Assembly: GCF_019090165.1 (NCBI RefSeq)
Contig: NZ_JAHRIB010000039.1
Coordinates: 1 to 51,221, forward strand
DNA length: 51,221 bases
Source of the DNA: Streptomyces sp. BV286
Lineage (GTDB): Bacteria; Actinomycetota; Actinomycetes; Streptomycetales; Streptomycetaceae
Reading direction: 5' to 3'
Shown: positions 1 through 7,201 of the stretch, piece by piece
Position numbering within the stretch: position 1 is the stretch's first letter
Layout of the letters: each line of letters begins with the position of its first letter
Made by a program: the position numbers and the translations under genes
Notes under the pieces: generated by a model
What the model was told of the DNA's origin: nothing
Databases searched by the model: none
The model's input: the letters and a program-made list of their open reading frames with translations, nothing else

Positions 1-221
1 CCCTTCGCCGGGGTGCGCCGGCCGGCCCGGCGGACCGCGACCGCAGTCGCGGTCGCGGTCGCGGTCGCGGTCGCGGCCTCGGAGGAGCCCTGCGCCGAGG
101 CGGGCGCCGGTCCTGCTTCCCGGAGCCCGCCCGGTGTGGTCGGTCCGGGCTCCCCGGGGGCCTGCTCGCCGTCGTGCGGCGGTACGGGCCCCGGCAGCGG
201 ACGGTTCGTCATCCGGCTCAT
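1..221 (-). CDS. Sugar ABC transporter permease, N-terminal part (cut by window edge)
   Basis: This frame begins at ATG 221, whose ATGA overlaps the TGA stop of the substrate-binding protein (218-220); a second in-frame ATG lies at 212. About 73 codons are visible. They form a hydrophilic, Pro/Gly/Ala-rich leader with no membrane segment yet, ending in an Ala-Thr repeat and an Arg-rich stretch that would precede the first helix. The permease identity is inferred from operon position directly after a solute-binding lipoprotein, the usual order SBP-permease-permease in Streptomyces CUT1 transporters. The leader is unusually long for MalF-type permeases. The remaining gene lies outside the window, so the family is not proven by motif. 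Confidence 0.65.
   Translation of the reverse strand, partial: MSRMTNRPLPGPVPPHDGEQAPGEPGPTTPGGLREAGPAPASAQGSSEAATATATATATAVAVRRAGRRTPAK
47..76. repeat. Hexanucleotide tandem repeat (TCGCGG x5)
   Basis: Five exact copies of TCGCGG. Read on the minus strand inside the permease leader they encode an Ala-Thr dipeptide run. Hexamer units keep the frame, so slippage would only change the length of the cytoplasmic leader. Confidence 0.85.
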
Positions 222-1531
222 CCCGCGGAGCTGAACGCGGCGTTCATCTTCTTGGCCGCGTCCTTCGAGGCGGCCGCCACGTCCTTGCGGCCGCTGACGA
301 CCTCCTGGAACATCGTCGGCAGGACCAGGGACGCGTCGATCTGGGACCAGGCGGGCGAGGCCGGGACGAACTTGGCGCCCGCGCCGAGGGTCTTCACGAA
401 GGGCCCGACGAACGGCTCGCGCTTCGCGACGTCCTGGCGCACGTCCGTGAACGTCGGCAGGAAGCCCATCGCGTCGAAGAGCGCGCCCTGCGTCTTCTTG
501 GACGCGAGCTGCTCCATCAGGTCGACGGCGAGTGTGCGGTGCGAGGTGCTGTCGAGCACGCCGAGGTTGTTGCCGCCCGCGAAGGCGGGTGCGATCTCAC
601 CCGACTTGACGCCCGGCAGCGGTACGACGGCGTACTTGCCCTTGACCTTCCCCGCCTCGATCGCGGCGTGGCTGAAGTCGCCGCCGATGGCCATGCCGGC
701 CTTTCCGGAGGCGAACGCCGTGACGGTGTCGTTGCCGCCCATGCCCGCGCACTTGGCCGCCGGACAGTTGTCGTCGCCGAAGAGCGAGGTGTACGCCTTG
801 ATGCCCTTCTGGGCCGCCGCGGTGTCGATCGTCGAGGCGTACGATCCGCCCCTGCCCTGGGCGATCTCGCCGCCGTTGGCCCAGATGAACGGCATCGCGC
901 CGTACGTGTAGGCACCGCCGACCGCGAGACCGTACAGCTCCGGCTTCGCCTGCCGGATCGCCTTGGCCGTGGTGATCAACTCGCTCTGGGTCTTCGGTAC
1001 TTCGAGATCCAGTTCCTTGAAGACGTCGGTGCGGTAGTAGAGAGCGCGGACGCCGACGAAGTACGGGGCCCCGTAGATCTTGCCGTCGACCGTGACGGAC
1101 TGCCGGGCCGTCGGGTCGGTGTCCTTCGACTCGTTCCAGTCCGCGAACTCCTTGGTGACGTCCGCGAGTCCGCCGTCCTTGACGTAGCCGGCGGTGTCCG
1201 TGTTCCCGTACTCGATGAGGTCGGGGGCGCTCTTGGGGTCGTTGAAGGCGGCTTTTATCTTCTCGGCGCGGGTCTCGACGGGGATGTACTGGACGTCGAC
1301 CTTCGTGCCCTTGTGGGCCTTCTCGAAGGCGGTGACGACCCCGTCGACCACCTTCTCCTTGGGCGCGTTGGTGACCTCCTGGAAGAGCCACACACGCAGG
1401 GTGCCGCTCTTCTCGTCCTTGCCACCGGAGTTGTCGGAGGACTCCGGGGCGCAGGCGGTCGCCGTGAGCCCGGCGACGACGAGCGCGGCGATCGGTGCGG
1501 CCATGCGGGCAGAGAGATGAGAGAGCTTCAT
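218..1531 (-). CDS. Extracellular solute-binding lipoprotein, sugar ABC transporter
   Basis: A 437-residue family 1 solute-binding protein (SBP_bac_1, maltose/oligosaccharide type) that would capture a sugar outside the membrane and hand it to the downstream permeases. The start ATG 1531 is preceded by GGAGG at good spacing. The signal region (basic N-terminus, hydrophobic stretch, then TATAC) gives a degenerate lipobox with the Cys near residue 27. After it come a Ser/Asp/Gly linker and the typical SBP segments, including an FxxAHKGTKVDV-like region and a DLIEYGNTD segment. The stop overlaps the next permease start, so the genes are translationally coupled. No ATPase gene is visible; Streptomyces CUT1 systems usually share MsiK. 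The substrate cannot be read from sequence. Confidence 0.9.
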   Translation of the reverse strand: MKLSHLSARMAAPIAALVVAGLTATACAPESSDNSGGKDEKSGTLRVWLFQEVTNAPKEKVVDGVVTAFEKAHKGTKVDVQYIPVETRAEKIKAAFNDPKSAPDLIEYGNTDTAGYVKDGGLADVTKEFADWNESKDTDPTARQSVTVDGKIYGAPYFVGVRALYYRTDVFKELDLEVPKTQSELITTAKAIRQAKPELYGLAVGGAYTYGAMPFIWANGGEIAQGRGGSYASTIDTAAAQKGIKAYTSLFGDDNCPAAKCAGMGGNDTVTAFASGKAGMAIGGDFSHAAIEAGKVKGKYAVVPLPGVKSGEIAPAFAGGNNLGVLDSTSHRTLAVDLMEQLASKKTQGALFDAMGFLPTFTDVRQDVAKREPFVGPFVKTLGAGAKFVPASPAWSQIDASLVLPTMFQEVVSGRKDVAAASKDAAKKMNAAFSSAG

Positions 1532-1912
1532 GGGGCGTCCTCCGGGGGAGCGCGTTGCAGCCTGTGCAATGGGGGTTTTGCGCTGCACAACACGTCGGAG
1601 GCTATGGAGTACAGGAACGTGCCCACAAGAGGTCTCAACCACTCTGTGACCGGCGGAAGCACTCCGTGCAACGGACGGGCAGGACAAAGGCCCCGGATGC
1701 GCCGAGAGCGCGCCCCGGCGCGCCGGGTTCACCCGCCGGGGAGGGACACCCGCACGAACCGGCCGGCCGGCGGAGGCGGGAGGTTCCGGGCACGACTCGG
1801 CCGCGGCACCCCGCACCGGGGCGCCGCGGCCGTACTCCGTCCTCGCGGCGCACCGCGCCGCACAGCGACACGGGGCGCCGGACGCCCGGCGCGCGTAAGG
1901 CCACCGGAGGCG
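1532..1912. other. Intergenic region upstream of the sugar operon
   Basis: About 380 bp between the SBP start and the stop of the DUF3039 gene. Apart from the dyads at 1555-1590 it is very GC-rich, and I see no gene with start and codon features of its own. It must hold the sugar operon promoter and the end of the DUF3039 transcript; I could not place a convincing -35/-10. Confidence 0.5.
1555..1590. promoter_or_regulatory. Two inverted repeats in the SBP leader (putative sugar-regulator operators)
   Basis: A perfect dyad TTGCA-N5-TGCAA lies at 1555-1569. A near-perfect 13-bp dyad TTGCGCTGCACAA lies at 1578-1590, 23 bp further on, about two helical turns. Both sit 24-59 bp upstream of the SBP start, overlapping its expected leader or promoter. 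The arrangement suits a dimeric LacI/GntR-type repressor, but no regulator gene is in view here. Confidence 0.55.
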
Positions 1913-2212
1913 CTACTTGTCGCCGCCCTTGCCCTTGCCGTCGTCGCCGCCCGCGCCCATGGACTCGTAGATCTCCTTGCACATGGGACACACGGGGTAC
2001 TTCTTCGGGTCCCGGCCCGGGACCCACACCTTGCCGCAGAGCGCGACGACGGGTGTGCCGTCGAGCGCGCTCGCCATGATCTTGTCCTTCTGGACGTAGT
2101 GGGCGAAGCGCTCGTGGTCCCCGTCGCCGTGCGACGTCTGCGGCGTCGGCTCTACGAGGGTCCCCGTCCCAGTGCCTCGCTGGGGCTGGGTCTCAGGCTC
2201 AAGAGTGCTCAT
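1913..2212 (-). CDS. DUF3039 family small zinc-ribbon-like protein
   Basis: A 99-residue actinobacterial protein of unknown function. The N-terminal third is polar and Pro/Thr-rich. The conserved core holds an HERFAHYVQKDKI segment, then VVALCGKVW, then CPMC, so three cysteines in a CGK...CPxC arrangement suggest metal binding. The tail is Gly/Lys/Asp-rich and low complexity. The start ATG 2212 gives the usual family length. It lies 29 bp downstream of the YqgE gene on the same strand, and the pair may be co-transcribed. Small size and the cysteine cluster hint at a nucleic-acid or regulatory role, but that is only inference. Confidence 0.85.
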   Translation of the reverse strand: MSTLEPETQPQRGTGTGTLVEPTPQTSHGDGDHERFAHYVQKDKIMASALDGTPVVALCGKVWVPGRDPKKYPVCPMCKEIYESMGAGGDDGKGKGGDK

Positions 2213-2241
2213 GAACGCAAGAGTACTGAAGGCCGACGGCA

Positions 2242-2823
2242 TCAGTTCAGCGAAGGGTCGTCCGGATAGGTGGCCACCATCGCCAGCTCGCTGCGCTGCC
2301 GGCGCAGCACCTCGCGCCACAGCCGCTCCGGAGCGGGCGAGGAGACGTCCCCGGGCTCGGACTCGACCACGTACCAGGCGCCCTCGACCAGTTCGTCCTC
2401 CAGCTGTCCGGGCCCCCAGCCCGCGTACCCCGCGAAGATCCTGAGCGAGCCGAGCGCCGAGGCGAGCAGCTCCGGCGGGGCCTCCAGATCGACGAGCCCT
2501 ATCGCGCCGTGCACGCGGCGCCAGCCGAGCGGCGTGCGCTCCCCGGATGCGCCCCCCGGGATGACCGCCACGCCGAGCGCCGAGTCCAGCGAGACGGGAC
2601 CGCCCTGGAAGACGACCCCGGGCTCCCCCGCCAGTTCCGCCCAGCCCGCGAGGATGTCGCCGACGTCCACCGGGGTGGGTCGGTTGAGGACGACGCCGAG
2701 GGAGCCCTTCTCGTCGTGGTCGAGGAGCAGCACCACAGCGCGGTCGAAGTTGGGGTCCGACAGGGCGGGTGTGGCCACGAGCAGCCGCCCTGTGAGCGAG
2801 GACACCTCGGTCATGCGAGACAT
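2242..2823 (-). CDS. YqgE/AlgH family protein
   Basis: A 193-residue DUF179 (YqgE/AlgH) protein, cytosolic, of unknown biochemical role. Family landmarks are visible: LTGRLLVATPALSDPNF near the start, then GSLGVVLNRPT, the FQGGPV segment, and FAGYAGWGPGQLEDEL in the C-terminal half. ATG 2823 is chosen because an AGGGAAG lies 10 bases upstream; ATG 2814 is an alternative three codons later. It is transcribed divergently from murA, with 232 bp between the two starts. AlgH was named from alginate regulation in Pseudomonas, but that role should not be transferred to this organism. Confidence 0.9.
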   Translation of the reverse strand: MSRMTEVSSLTGRLLVATPALSDPNFDRAVVLLLDHDEKGSLGVVLNRPTPVDVGDILAGWAELAGEPGVVFQGGPVSLDSALGVAVIPGGASGERTPLGWRRVHGAIGLVDLEAPPELLASALGSLRIFAGYAGWGPGQLEDELVEGAWYVVESEPGDVSSPAPERLWREVLRRQRSELAMVATYPDDPSLN

Positions 2824-3055
2824 GATCTCGCATCTTCCCTGCGTGAGGGGAGGCAATGGCCGTATGCAGCTCAGGGCGTACAGATGCAGGCAGAGCGCAC
2901 GGACCGGCCGGTGACCCCGTGTGTCCGATTCGCAGCGGTTCGTGTTGTGGCAAAGCTATGACGACATCGGAGCACCCTTGGGCTTACTGAAGGGGGGTAG
3001 GCGGCCATTACGCTTGCTTCTTCGGCCCTGCCCCACCAACCGGAACGCGAGATAC

Positions 3056-4402
3056 ATGACCGTCAACGGCTCAGACGACGTACTCCTTGTCCACGGCGGA
3101 ACCCCGCTCGAGGGTGAGATCCGTGTCCGCGGTGCGAAGAACCTCGTACCGAAGGCCATGGTCGCCGCGCTGCTCGGCAGTGCTCCGAGCCGGCTGCGCA
3201 ACGTCCCGGACATCCGTGACGTGCGGGTCGTACGCGGCCTGCTGCAGCTGCACGGTGTGACGGTCCGTCCGGGTGAGGAGCCGGGCGAGCTCATCATGGA
3301 CCCGTCGCACGTGGAGAGCGCCAACGTCGCGGACATCGACGCGCACGCGGGTTCGTCGCGCATCCCGATCCTGTTCTGCGGCCCCCTGCTGCACCGCCTC
3401 GGTCACGCGTTCATCCCGGGCCTCGGCGGCTGCGACATCGGCGGCCGGCCCATCGACTTCCACTTCGAGGTGCTGCGGCAGTTCGGCGCGAAGATCGAGA
3501 AGCGCGCGGACGGGCAGTACCTGGAGGCTCCGCAGCGGCTGCGCGGCACCAAGATCGAGCTGCCGTACCCGTCCGTCGGCGCGACCGAGCAGGTACTCCT
3601 GACGGCCGTCCTCGCGGAGGGCGTCACGGAGCTCTCGAACGCCGCGGTGGAGCCGGAGATCGAGGACCTGATCTGCGTCCTGCAGAAAATGGGCGCGATC
3701 ATCGCGATGGACACGGACCGCACCATCCGCGTCACGGGCGTCGACAAGCTCGGCGGCTACACCCATGCGGCCCTGCCGGACCGCCTGGAGGCCGCCTCGT
3801 GGGCTTCCGCGGCACTGGCGACCGAAGGCAACATCTACGTGCGCGGCGCCCAGCAGCGCTCGATGATGACGTTCCTGAACACCTACCGGAAGGTGGGCGG
3901 CGCCTTCGAGATCGACGACGAGGGCATCCGCTTCTGGCACCCCGGCGGCCAGCTCAAGTCGATCGCGCTGGAGACGGACGTGCACCCCGGCTTCCAGACC
4001 GACTGGCAGCAGCCCCTGGTGGTCGCCCTGACGCAGGCCACGGGCCTGTCCATCGTCCACGAGACGGTGTACGAGTCCCGCCTCGGCTTCACCTCCGCGC
4101 TCAACCAGATGGGCGCACACATCCAGCTCTACCGTGAGTGCCTCGGCGGCTCCCACTGCCGTTTCGGGCAGCGCAACTTCCTCCACTCGGCGGTCGTGTC
4201 GGGCCCCACGAAGCTCCAGGGCGCCGACCTGGTCATCCCCGACCTGCGCGGCGGTTTCTCGTACCTCATCGCGGCGCTGGCGGCCCAGGGCACCTCCCGG
4301 GTCCACGGCATCGACCTGATCAACCGCGGCTACGAGAACTTCATGGAGAAGCTCGTCGAGCTGGGCGCGAAGGTGGAACTGCCGGGCAAGGCCCTCGGCT
4401 AG
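3056..4402 (+). CDS. murA: UDP-N-acetylglucosamine 1-carboxyvinyltransferase MurA
   Basis: A 448-residue EPSP-synthase-fold enzyme that transfers enolpyruvate from PEP to UDP-GlcNAc, the first committed step of peptidoglycan synthesis, in the cytosol. The substrate loop GGCDIGGRPIDFH carries the catalytic Cys at residue 126. Cys here rather than Asp predicts fosfomycin sensitivity by family knowledge. The N-terminal GAKNLVPK motif supplies the conserved Lys/Asn pair. ATG 3056 is chosen because homology begins a few residues later; the open frame extends upstream without family similarity. Two long hairpins follow directly. The divergent neighbour is yqgE and the convergent neighbour is hupA. 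Confidence 0.96.
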   Translation: MTVNGSDDVLLVHGGTPLEGEIRVRGAKNLVPKAMVAALLGSAPSRLRNVPDIRDVRVVRGLLQLHGVTVRPGEEPGELIMDPSHVESANVADIDAHAGSSRIPILFCGPLLHRLGHAFIPGLGGCDIGGRPIDFHFEVLRQFGAKIEKRADGQYLEAPQRLRGTKIELPYPSVGATEQVLLTAVLAEGVTELSNAAVEPEIEDLICVLQKMGAIIAMDTDRTIRVTGVDKLGGYTHAALPDRLEAASWASAALATEGNIYVRGAQQRSMMTFLNTYRKVGGAFEIDDEGIRFWHPGGQLKSIALETDVHPGFQTDWQQPLVVALTQATGLSIVHETVYESRLGFTSALNQMGAHIQLYRECLGGSHCRFGQRNFLHSAVVSGPTKLQGADLVIPDLRGGFSYLIAALAAQGTSRVHGIDLINRGYENFMEKLVELGAKVELPGKALG

Positions 4403-4410
4403 CGGCATCA

Positions 4411-4446
4411 CGTGAGGGGGCTCCGGAGGACCGGAGCCCCCTCACG
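4411..4446. terminator. murA terminator hairpin
   Basis: A perfect 16-bp inverted repeat (4411-4426 with 4431-4446) with an AGGA loop, eight bases after the murA stop. There is no U-tract, as usual in Streptomyces. Confidence 0.85.
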
Positions 4447-4450
4447 CACG

Positions 4451-4490
4451 CGATGGGGCGGTCACCCGGAACCGGGTGACCGCCCCATCG
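4451..4490. terminator. Second convergent terminator hairpin (hupA side)
   Basis: A perfect 19-bp inverted repeat (4451-4469 with 4472-4490) with a two-base loop, four bases past the first hairpin. It lies 47 bp downstream of the hupA stop on the minus strand, so the two convergent genes each appear to have their own hairpin. Confidence 0.85.
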
Positions 4491-4537
4491 GCGTCATGTG
4501 ACCTCGTACGTCGTCCCGGGACGTACAGGAGGCCTGA

Positions 4538-4819
4538 CTACTTGCCCTTGGCGGCTTCCTTGAGCTTGCTGCCCGCGGAGACCTTGACGCTGTAGCCGGC
4601 CGGGATCTGGATCGGGTCACCGGTCTGCGGGTTGCGGGCGGTGCGAGCGGCACGGTGGGTGCGCTCGAAGGTCAGGAAGCCGGGGATGGTGACCTTCTCG
4701 TCGCCCTTGGCGACGATCTCACCGACGGTCTCGGCGAAGGCGGCCAGAACGGCGTCGGCGTCCTTGCGGGTCACCTCGGCACGGTCGGCCAGCGCGGCCA
4801 CCAGCTCACTGCGGTTCAT
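4538..4819 (-). CDS. hupA: HU-family nucleoid DNA-binding protein
   Basis: A 93-residue histone-like HU protein that binds and bends DNA as a dimer. The sequence starts MNRSELVAALADRAE, with the DNA-binding arm signature GFLTFERTHRAARTARNPQTGDPI near residues 46-70. It lacks the long Lys/Ala C-terminal tail of the second Streptomyces HU (HupS), so it is the short vegetative-type paralogue HupA. GGGAG lies seven bases before ATG 4819. It is convergent with murA and downstream of a 530-bp spacer from malic enzyme, probably monocistronic given the hairpin after it. Confidence 0.94.
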   Translation of the reverse strand: MNRSELVAALADRAEVTRKDADAVLAAFAETVGEIVAKGDEKVTIPGFLTFERTHRAARTARNPQTGDPIQIPAGYSVKVSAGSKLKEAAKGK

Positions 4820-5351
4820 GTTGTTACTCCCGTGTTCTTCTTGCCGTTGAGGCGTGCCACGCGGCGGAGCCGCATATCGGGCACGTCGAAGCCGATGCTG
4901 CCAGGGTCCTCGGCGGTCCCCGGACCCGGGTCCGTGACCGGACCCTCGCGCCCGAAGACGCATCCTGCCCCCACCTGCGGCGGGAAAGCCAATCCGGTAC
5001 CCCTGGGAGTCACACGAAAAGCGCCACGGCCTCGAATTGGTGACGCTCCGTCCGCTCCCGGCGGCGGACCGCAGGGCCTGGAGGCCTGGAGGGCCCGCAG
5101 GGACTGAGCCATGGCCGCCACCCTAGAGGCGGCGCGAGGCCCGGTGTCCGGCGACGCGCCGGTACGAGGGCCGGGTGGCAACCGTCACAGCCGCCGCCGG
5201 CCGGGCGTTTTCTCCGCCCACACCGCCTCTACCCGCTCCCGCCCCTTTCAGGCACGGGCCGCCGCTTCCGCCTCCGCGGCGGCCCGGACGGGGGCGTTCG
5301 GGCCGGGAGCGAGAGCCGACGCGACGCCCGCGGAGGGGGCCGGACGGGGGT
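4820..5351. other. Intergenic region between malic enzyme and hupA
   Basis: About 530 bp with no convincing gene; a 121-codon Arg/Gly/Pro-rich open frame on the minus strand (4816-5181) looks like GC-biased noise. The region should hold the hupA promoter. The relatively AT-rich patch near 5005-5045 is the best place to look. Confidence 0.45.
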
Positions 5352-6767
5352 TCAGACCGTGACGCCCGCGGCCTTCGCCGCGTTGCGGACCGCTCCGGCG
5401 ACCGCGCCCGCGACCTTGTCGTTGAAGACGCTGGGGATGATGTAGTTCGGGTTGAGCTCGTCCTCCGTCACCACGTCCGCCAGCGCCGTTGCGGCCGCAA
5501 GCATCATCTCGGTGTTGACCGTGCGGGACTGGGCGTCCAGCAGGCCACGGAAGACACCGGGGAAGACCAGCACGTTGTTGATCTGGTTCGGGAAGTCCGA
5601 GCGGCCGGTGGCCACGACCGCCGCCGTCAGTCGGGCGATGGCCGGGTCGACCTCGGGGTCGGGGTTCGCGAGTGCGAACACGATCGCGCCGTCGGCCATG
5701 GTGGCCAGGTCGTCGCCGTCCAGCACGTTCGGGGCCGAGACGCCGATGAAGACGTCCGAGCCGGCCACGGCCTGCTTCAGCGTCCCCGTGACGCCCTCGG
5801 GGTTGGTGTTGTCGGCGATCCACCGCAGCGGCGAGTCCGCGGCGGCCTTCACCAGGTCCTCGCGGCCCGCGTGCACGACACCGTGGATGTCGGCCACGAC
5901 GGCGTGCTTGACGCCCGCGGCGAGCAGCAGCTTCAGGATGGCCGTGCCGGCCGCGCCCGCGCCGGACATGACGACGCGGATGTCGCCGATGGCCTTGCCG
6001 GTCACGCGCAGGGCGTTCGTGAGCGCCGCGAGCACGACGATCGCGGTGCCGTGCTGGTCGTCGTGGAAGACCGGGATGTCGAGGGCCTCACGGAGGCGGG
6101 CCTCGATCTCGAAGCAGCGCGGGGCGGAGATGTCCTCGAGGTTGATGCCGGCGAAGCCCGGGGCGATCGCCTTGACGATGGCGACGATCTCGTCCGTGTC
6201 CTGGGTGTCCAGGCACAGCGGCCAGGCGTCGATGTCGGCGAAGCGCTTGAAGAGGGCCGCCTTGCCCTCCATGACCGGCATGGCGGCCATCGGGCCGATG
6301 TTGCCGAGGCCCAGCACGGCCGAGCCGTCCGTCACGACCGCGACGGTGTTGCGCTTGATGGTGAGGCGACGGGCGTCCTCGGGGTTCTCGGCGATCGCCA
6401 TGCACACGCGGGCCACGCCCGGCGTGTAGATCATCGAGAGGTCGTCACGGTTGCGGATGGGGTGCTTGGACGCCATCTCGATCTTGCCGCCGAGGTGCAT
6501 CAGGAACGTACGGTCGGAGACCTTGCCGAGCGTGACGTCCTCGATGCCGCGCAGCTGCTCGACGATCTCCTCGGCGTGCGCCGTGGACGACGCCGCGATG
6601 GTGACGTCGATCCGGAGCTTCTCGTGGCCGGAGGCCGTCACGTCGAGGCCGGTGACCGAGCCTCCGTGTGATTCCACGGCCGTGGTGATCTGGGAGACCG
6701 CGGTACCGCTCGCGGGCACCTCCAACCGGACCGTAATCGAGTAGGAGACGCTGGGCGCCGTTGCCAT
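5352..6767 (-). CDS. NAD(P)-dependent malic enzyme with N-terminal ACT domain
   Basis: A 471-residue cytosolic enzyme that oxidatively decarboxylates malate to pyruvate and CO2, feeding gluconeogenesis or NADPH and acetyl-CoA supply. Residues 1-85 resemble an ACT regulatory domain. The malic N-terminal domain follows (SMIYTPGVARVC near 115, TDGSAVLGLGNIGP near 147), then the metal and catalytic segment GINLEDISAPRCFEIE and FHDDQHGTAIV. A Rossmann domain with GAGAAGTAI completes it. This matches the short bacterial malic enzyme class. An ACT domain suggests allosteric control by a small ligand, not identified. It is separated by 434 bp from helD upstream and looks monocistronic. Confidence 0.94.
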   Translation of the reverse strand: MATAPSVSYSITVRLEVPASGTAVSQITTAVESHGGSVTGLDVTASGHEKLRIDVTIAASSTAHAEEIVEQLRGIEDVTLGKVSDRTFLMHLGGKIEMASKHPIRNRDDLSMIYTPGVARVCMAIAENPEDARRLTIKRNTVAVVTDGSAVLGLGNIGPMAAMPVMEGKAALFKRFADIDAWPLCLDTQDTDEIVAIVKAIAPGFAGINLEDISAPRCFEIEARLREALDIPVFHDDQHGTAIVVLAALTNALRVTGKAIGDIRVVMSGAGAAGTAILKLLLAAGVKHAVVADIHGVVHAGREDLVKAAADSPLRWIADNTNPEGVTGTLKQAVAGSDVFIGVSAPNVLDGDDLATMADGAIVFALANPDPEVDPAIARLTAAVVATGRSDFPNQINNVLVFPGVFRGLLDAQSRTVNTEMMLAAATALADVVTEDELNPNYIIPSVFNDKVAGAVAGAVRNAAKAAGVTV

Positions 6768-6896
6768 GGCCGACTTCCTCTGCTTTCACCGGGTACTGCG
6801 AGCGCTACTGGTTCGCGGGTTTGCCGTCCGATCGTCGCACCTACCGCGGAGTACGTGGTAGCCACCCCGGATTGCGAACCTTTTGTTCATGACGAA

Positions 6897-6929
6897 AGAG
6901 GTCCACGTCACCGGGTGACGTGGACCTCT
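6897..6929. terminator. Isolated 15-bp hairpin upstream of malic enzyme
   Basis: A perfect 15-bp stem (6897-6911 with 6915-6929) and a three-base loop. It is 130 bp upstream of the malic enzyme start and about 270 bp after helD, which already has its own terminator, so what it terminates is unclear. Confidence 0.6.
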
Positions 6930-7110
6930 CGCGTGCGACTTCACGTTCAGTGACACCGACCCGCCATGCTCGCCTCGCGGCAAGTGGTCGCTCGTAGCGA
7001 CGAAGGTTGGGCCCGGGGGCTTGGATCGGGCCGGTGCCACATCAACGGTAACAAACGATCCCCGTAAGGCAATTCCCGCACCGTGGGTTCACAGAGAACC
7101 TTCACGAGGA

Positions 7111-7150
7111 CGGGCCCGCCGGTTCACGCCGCCGGGCCCGCCGGTTCACG
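7111..7150. repeat. 18-bp direct repeat, two copies
   Basis: CGGGCCCGCCGGTTCACG occurs exactly at 7111-7128 and 7133-7150, a 22-bp period, just downstream of the helD terminator on the minus strand. No function is evident. Confidence 0.7.
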
Positions 7151-7156
7151 GGTCCA

Positions 7157-7191
7157 GGGCCGGGACGGGCCGCTCCGGCCCGTCCCGGCCC
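7157..7191. terminator. helD terminator hairpin
   Basis: A perfect 16-bp stem (7157-7172 with 7176-7191), loop CTC, 11 bases beyond the helD stop on the minus strand. Confidence 0.85.
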
Positions 7192-7201
7192 GTTCACCCG
7201 C

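Larger units (their letters stand above)
6768..7201. other. Intergenic region between helD and malic enzyme
   Basis: A 434-bp spacer with two strong hairpins (6897-6929 and 7157-7191) and an 18-bp direct repeat (7111-7128 and 7133-7150). No credible coding sequence was seen. The malic enzyme promoter should lie between 6768 and about 6900. Confidence 0.5.

Noticed and set aside
134..2269. 711-codon open frame on the plus strand
   Set aside because: It is antisense to the SBP, DUF3039 and YqgE genes; its composition is Arg/Gly/Ala-rich with no family similarity, as expected of GC-biased shadow frames.
4816..5181. 121-codon minus-strand frame upstream of hupA
   Set aside because: Arg/Gly/Pro-rich, overlaps the hupA start, no recognisable family or ribosome site.
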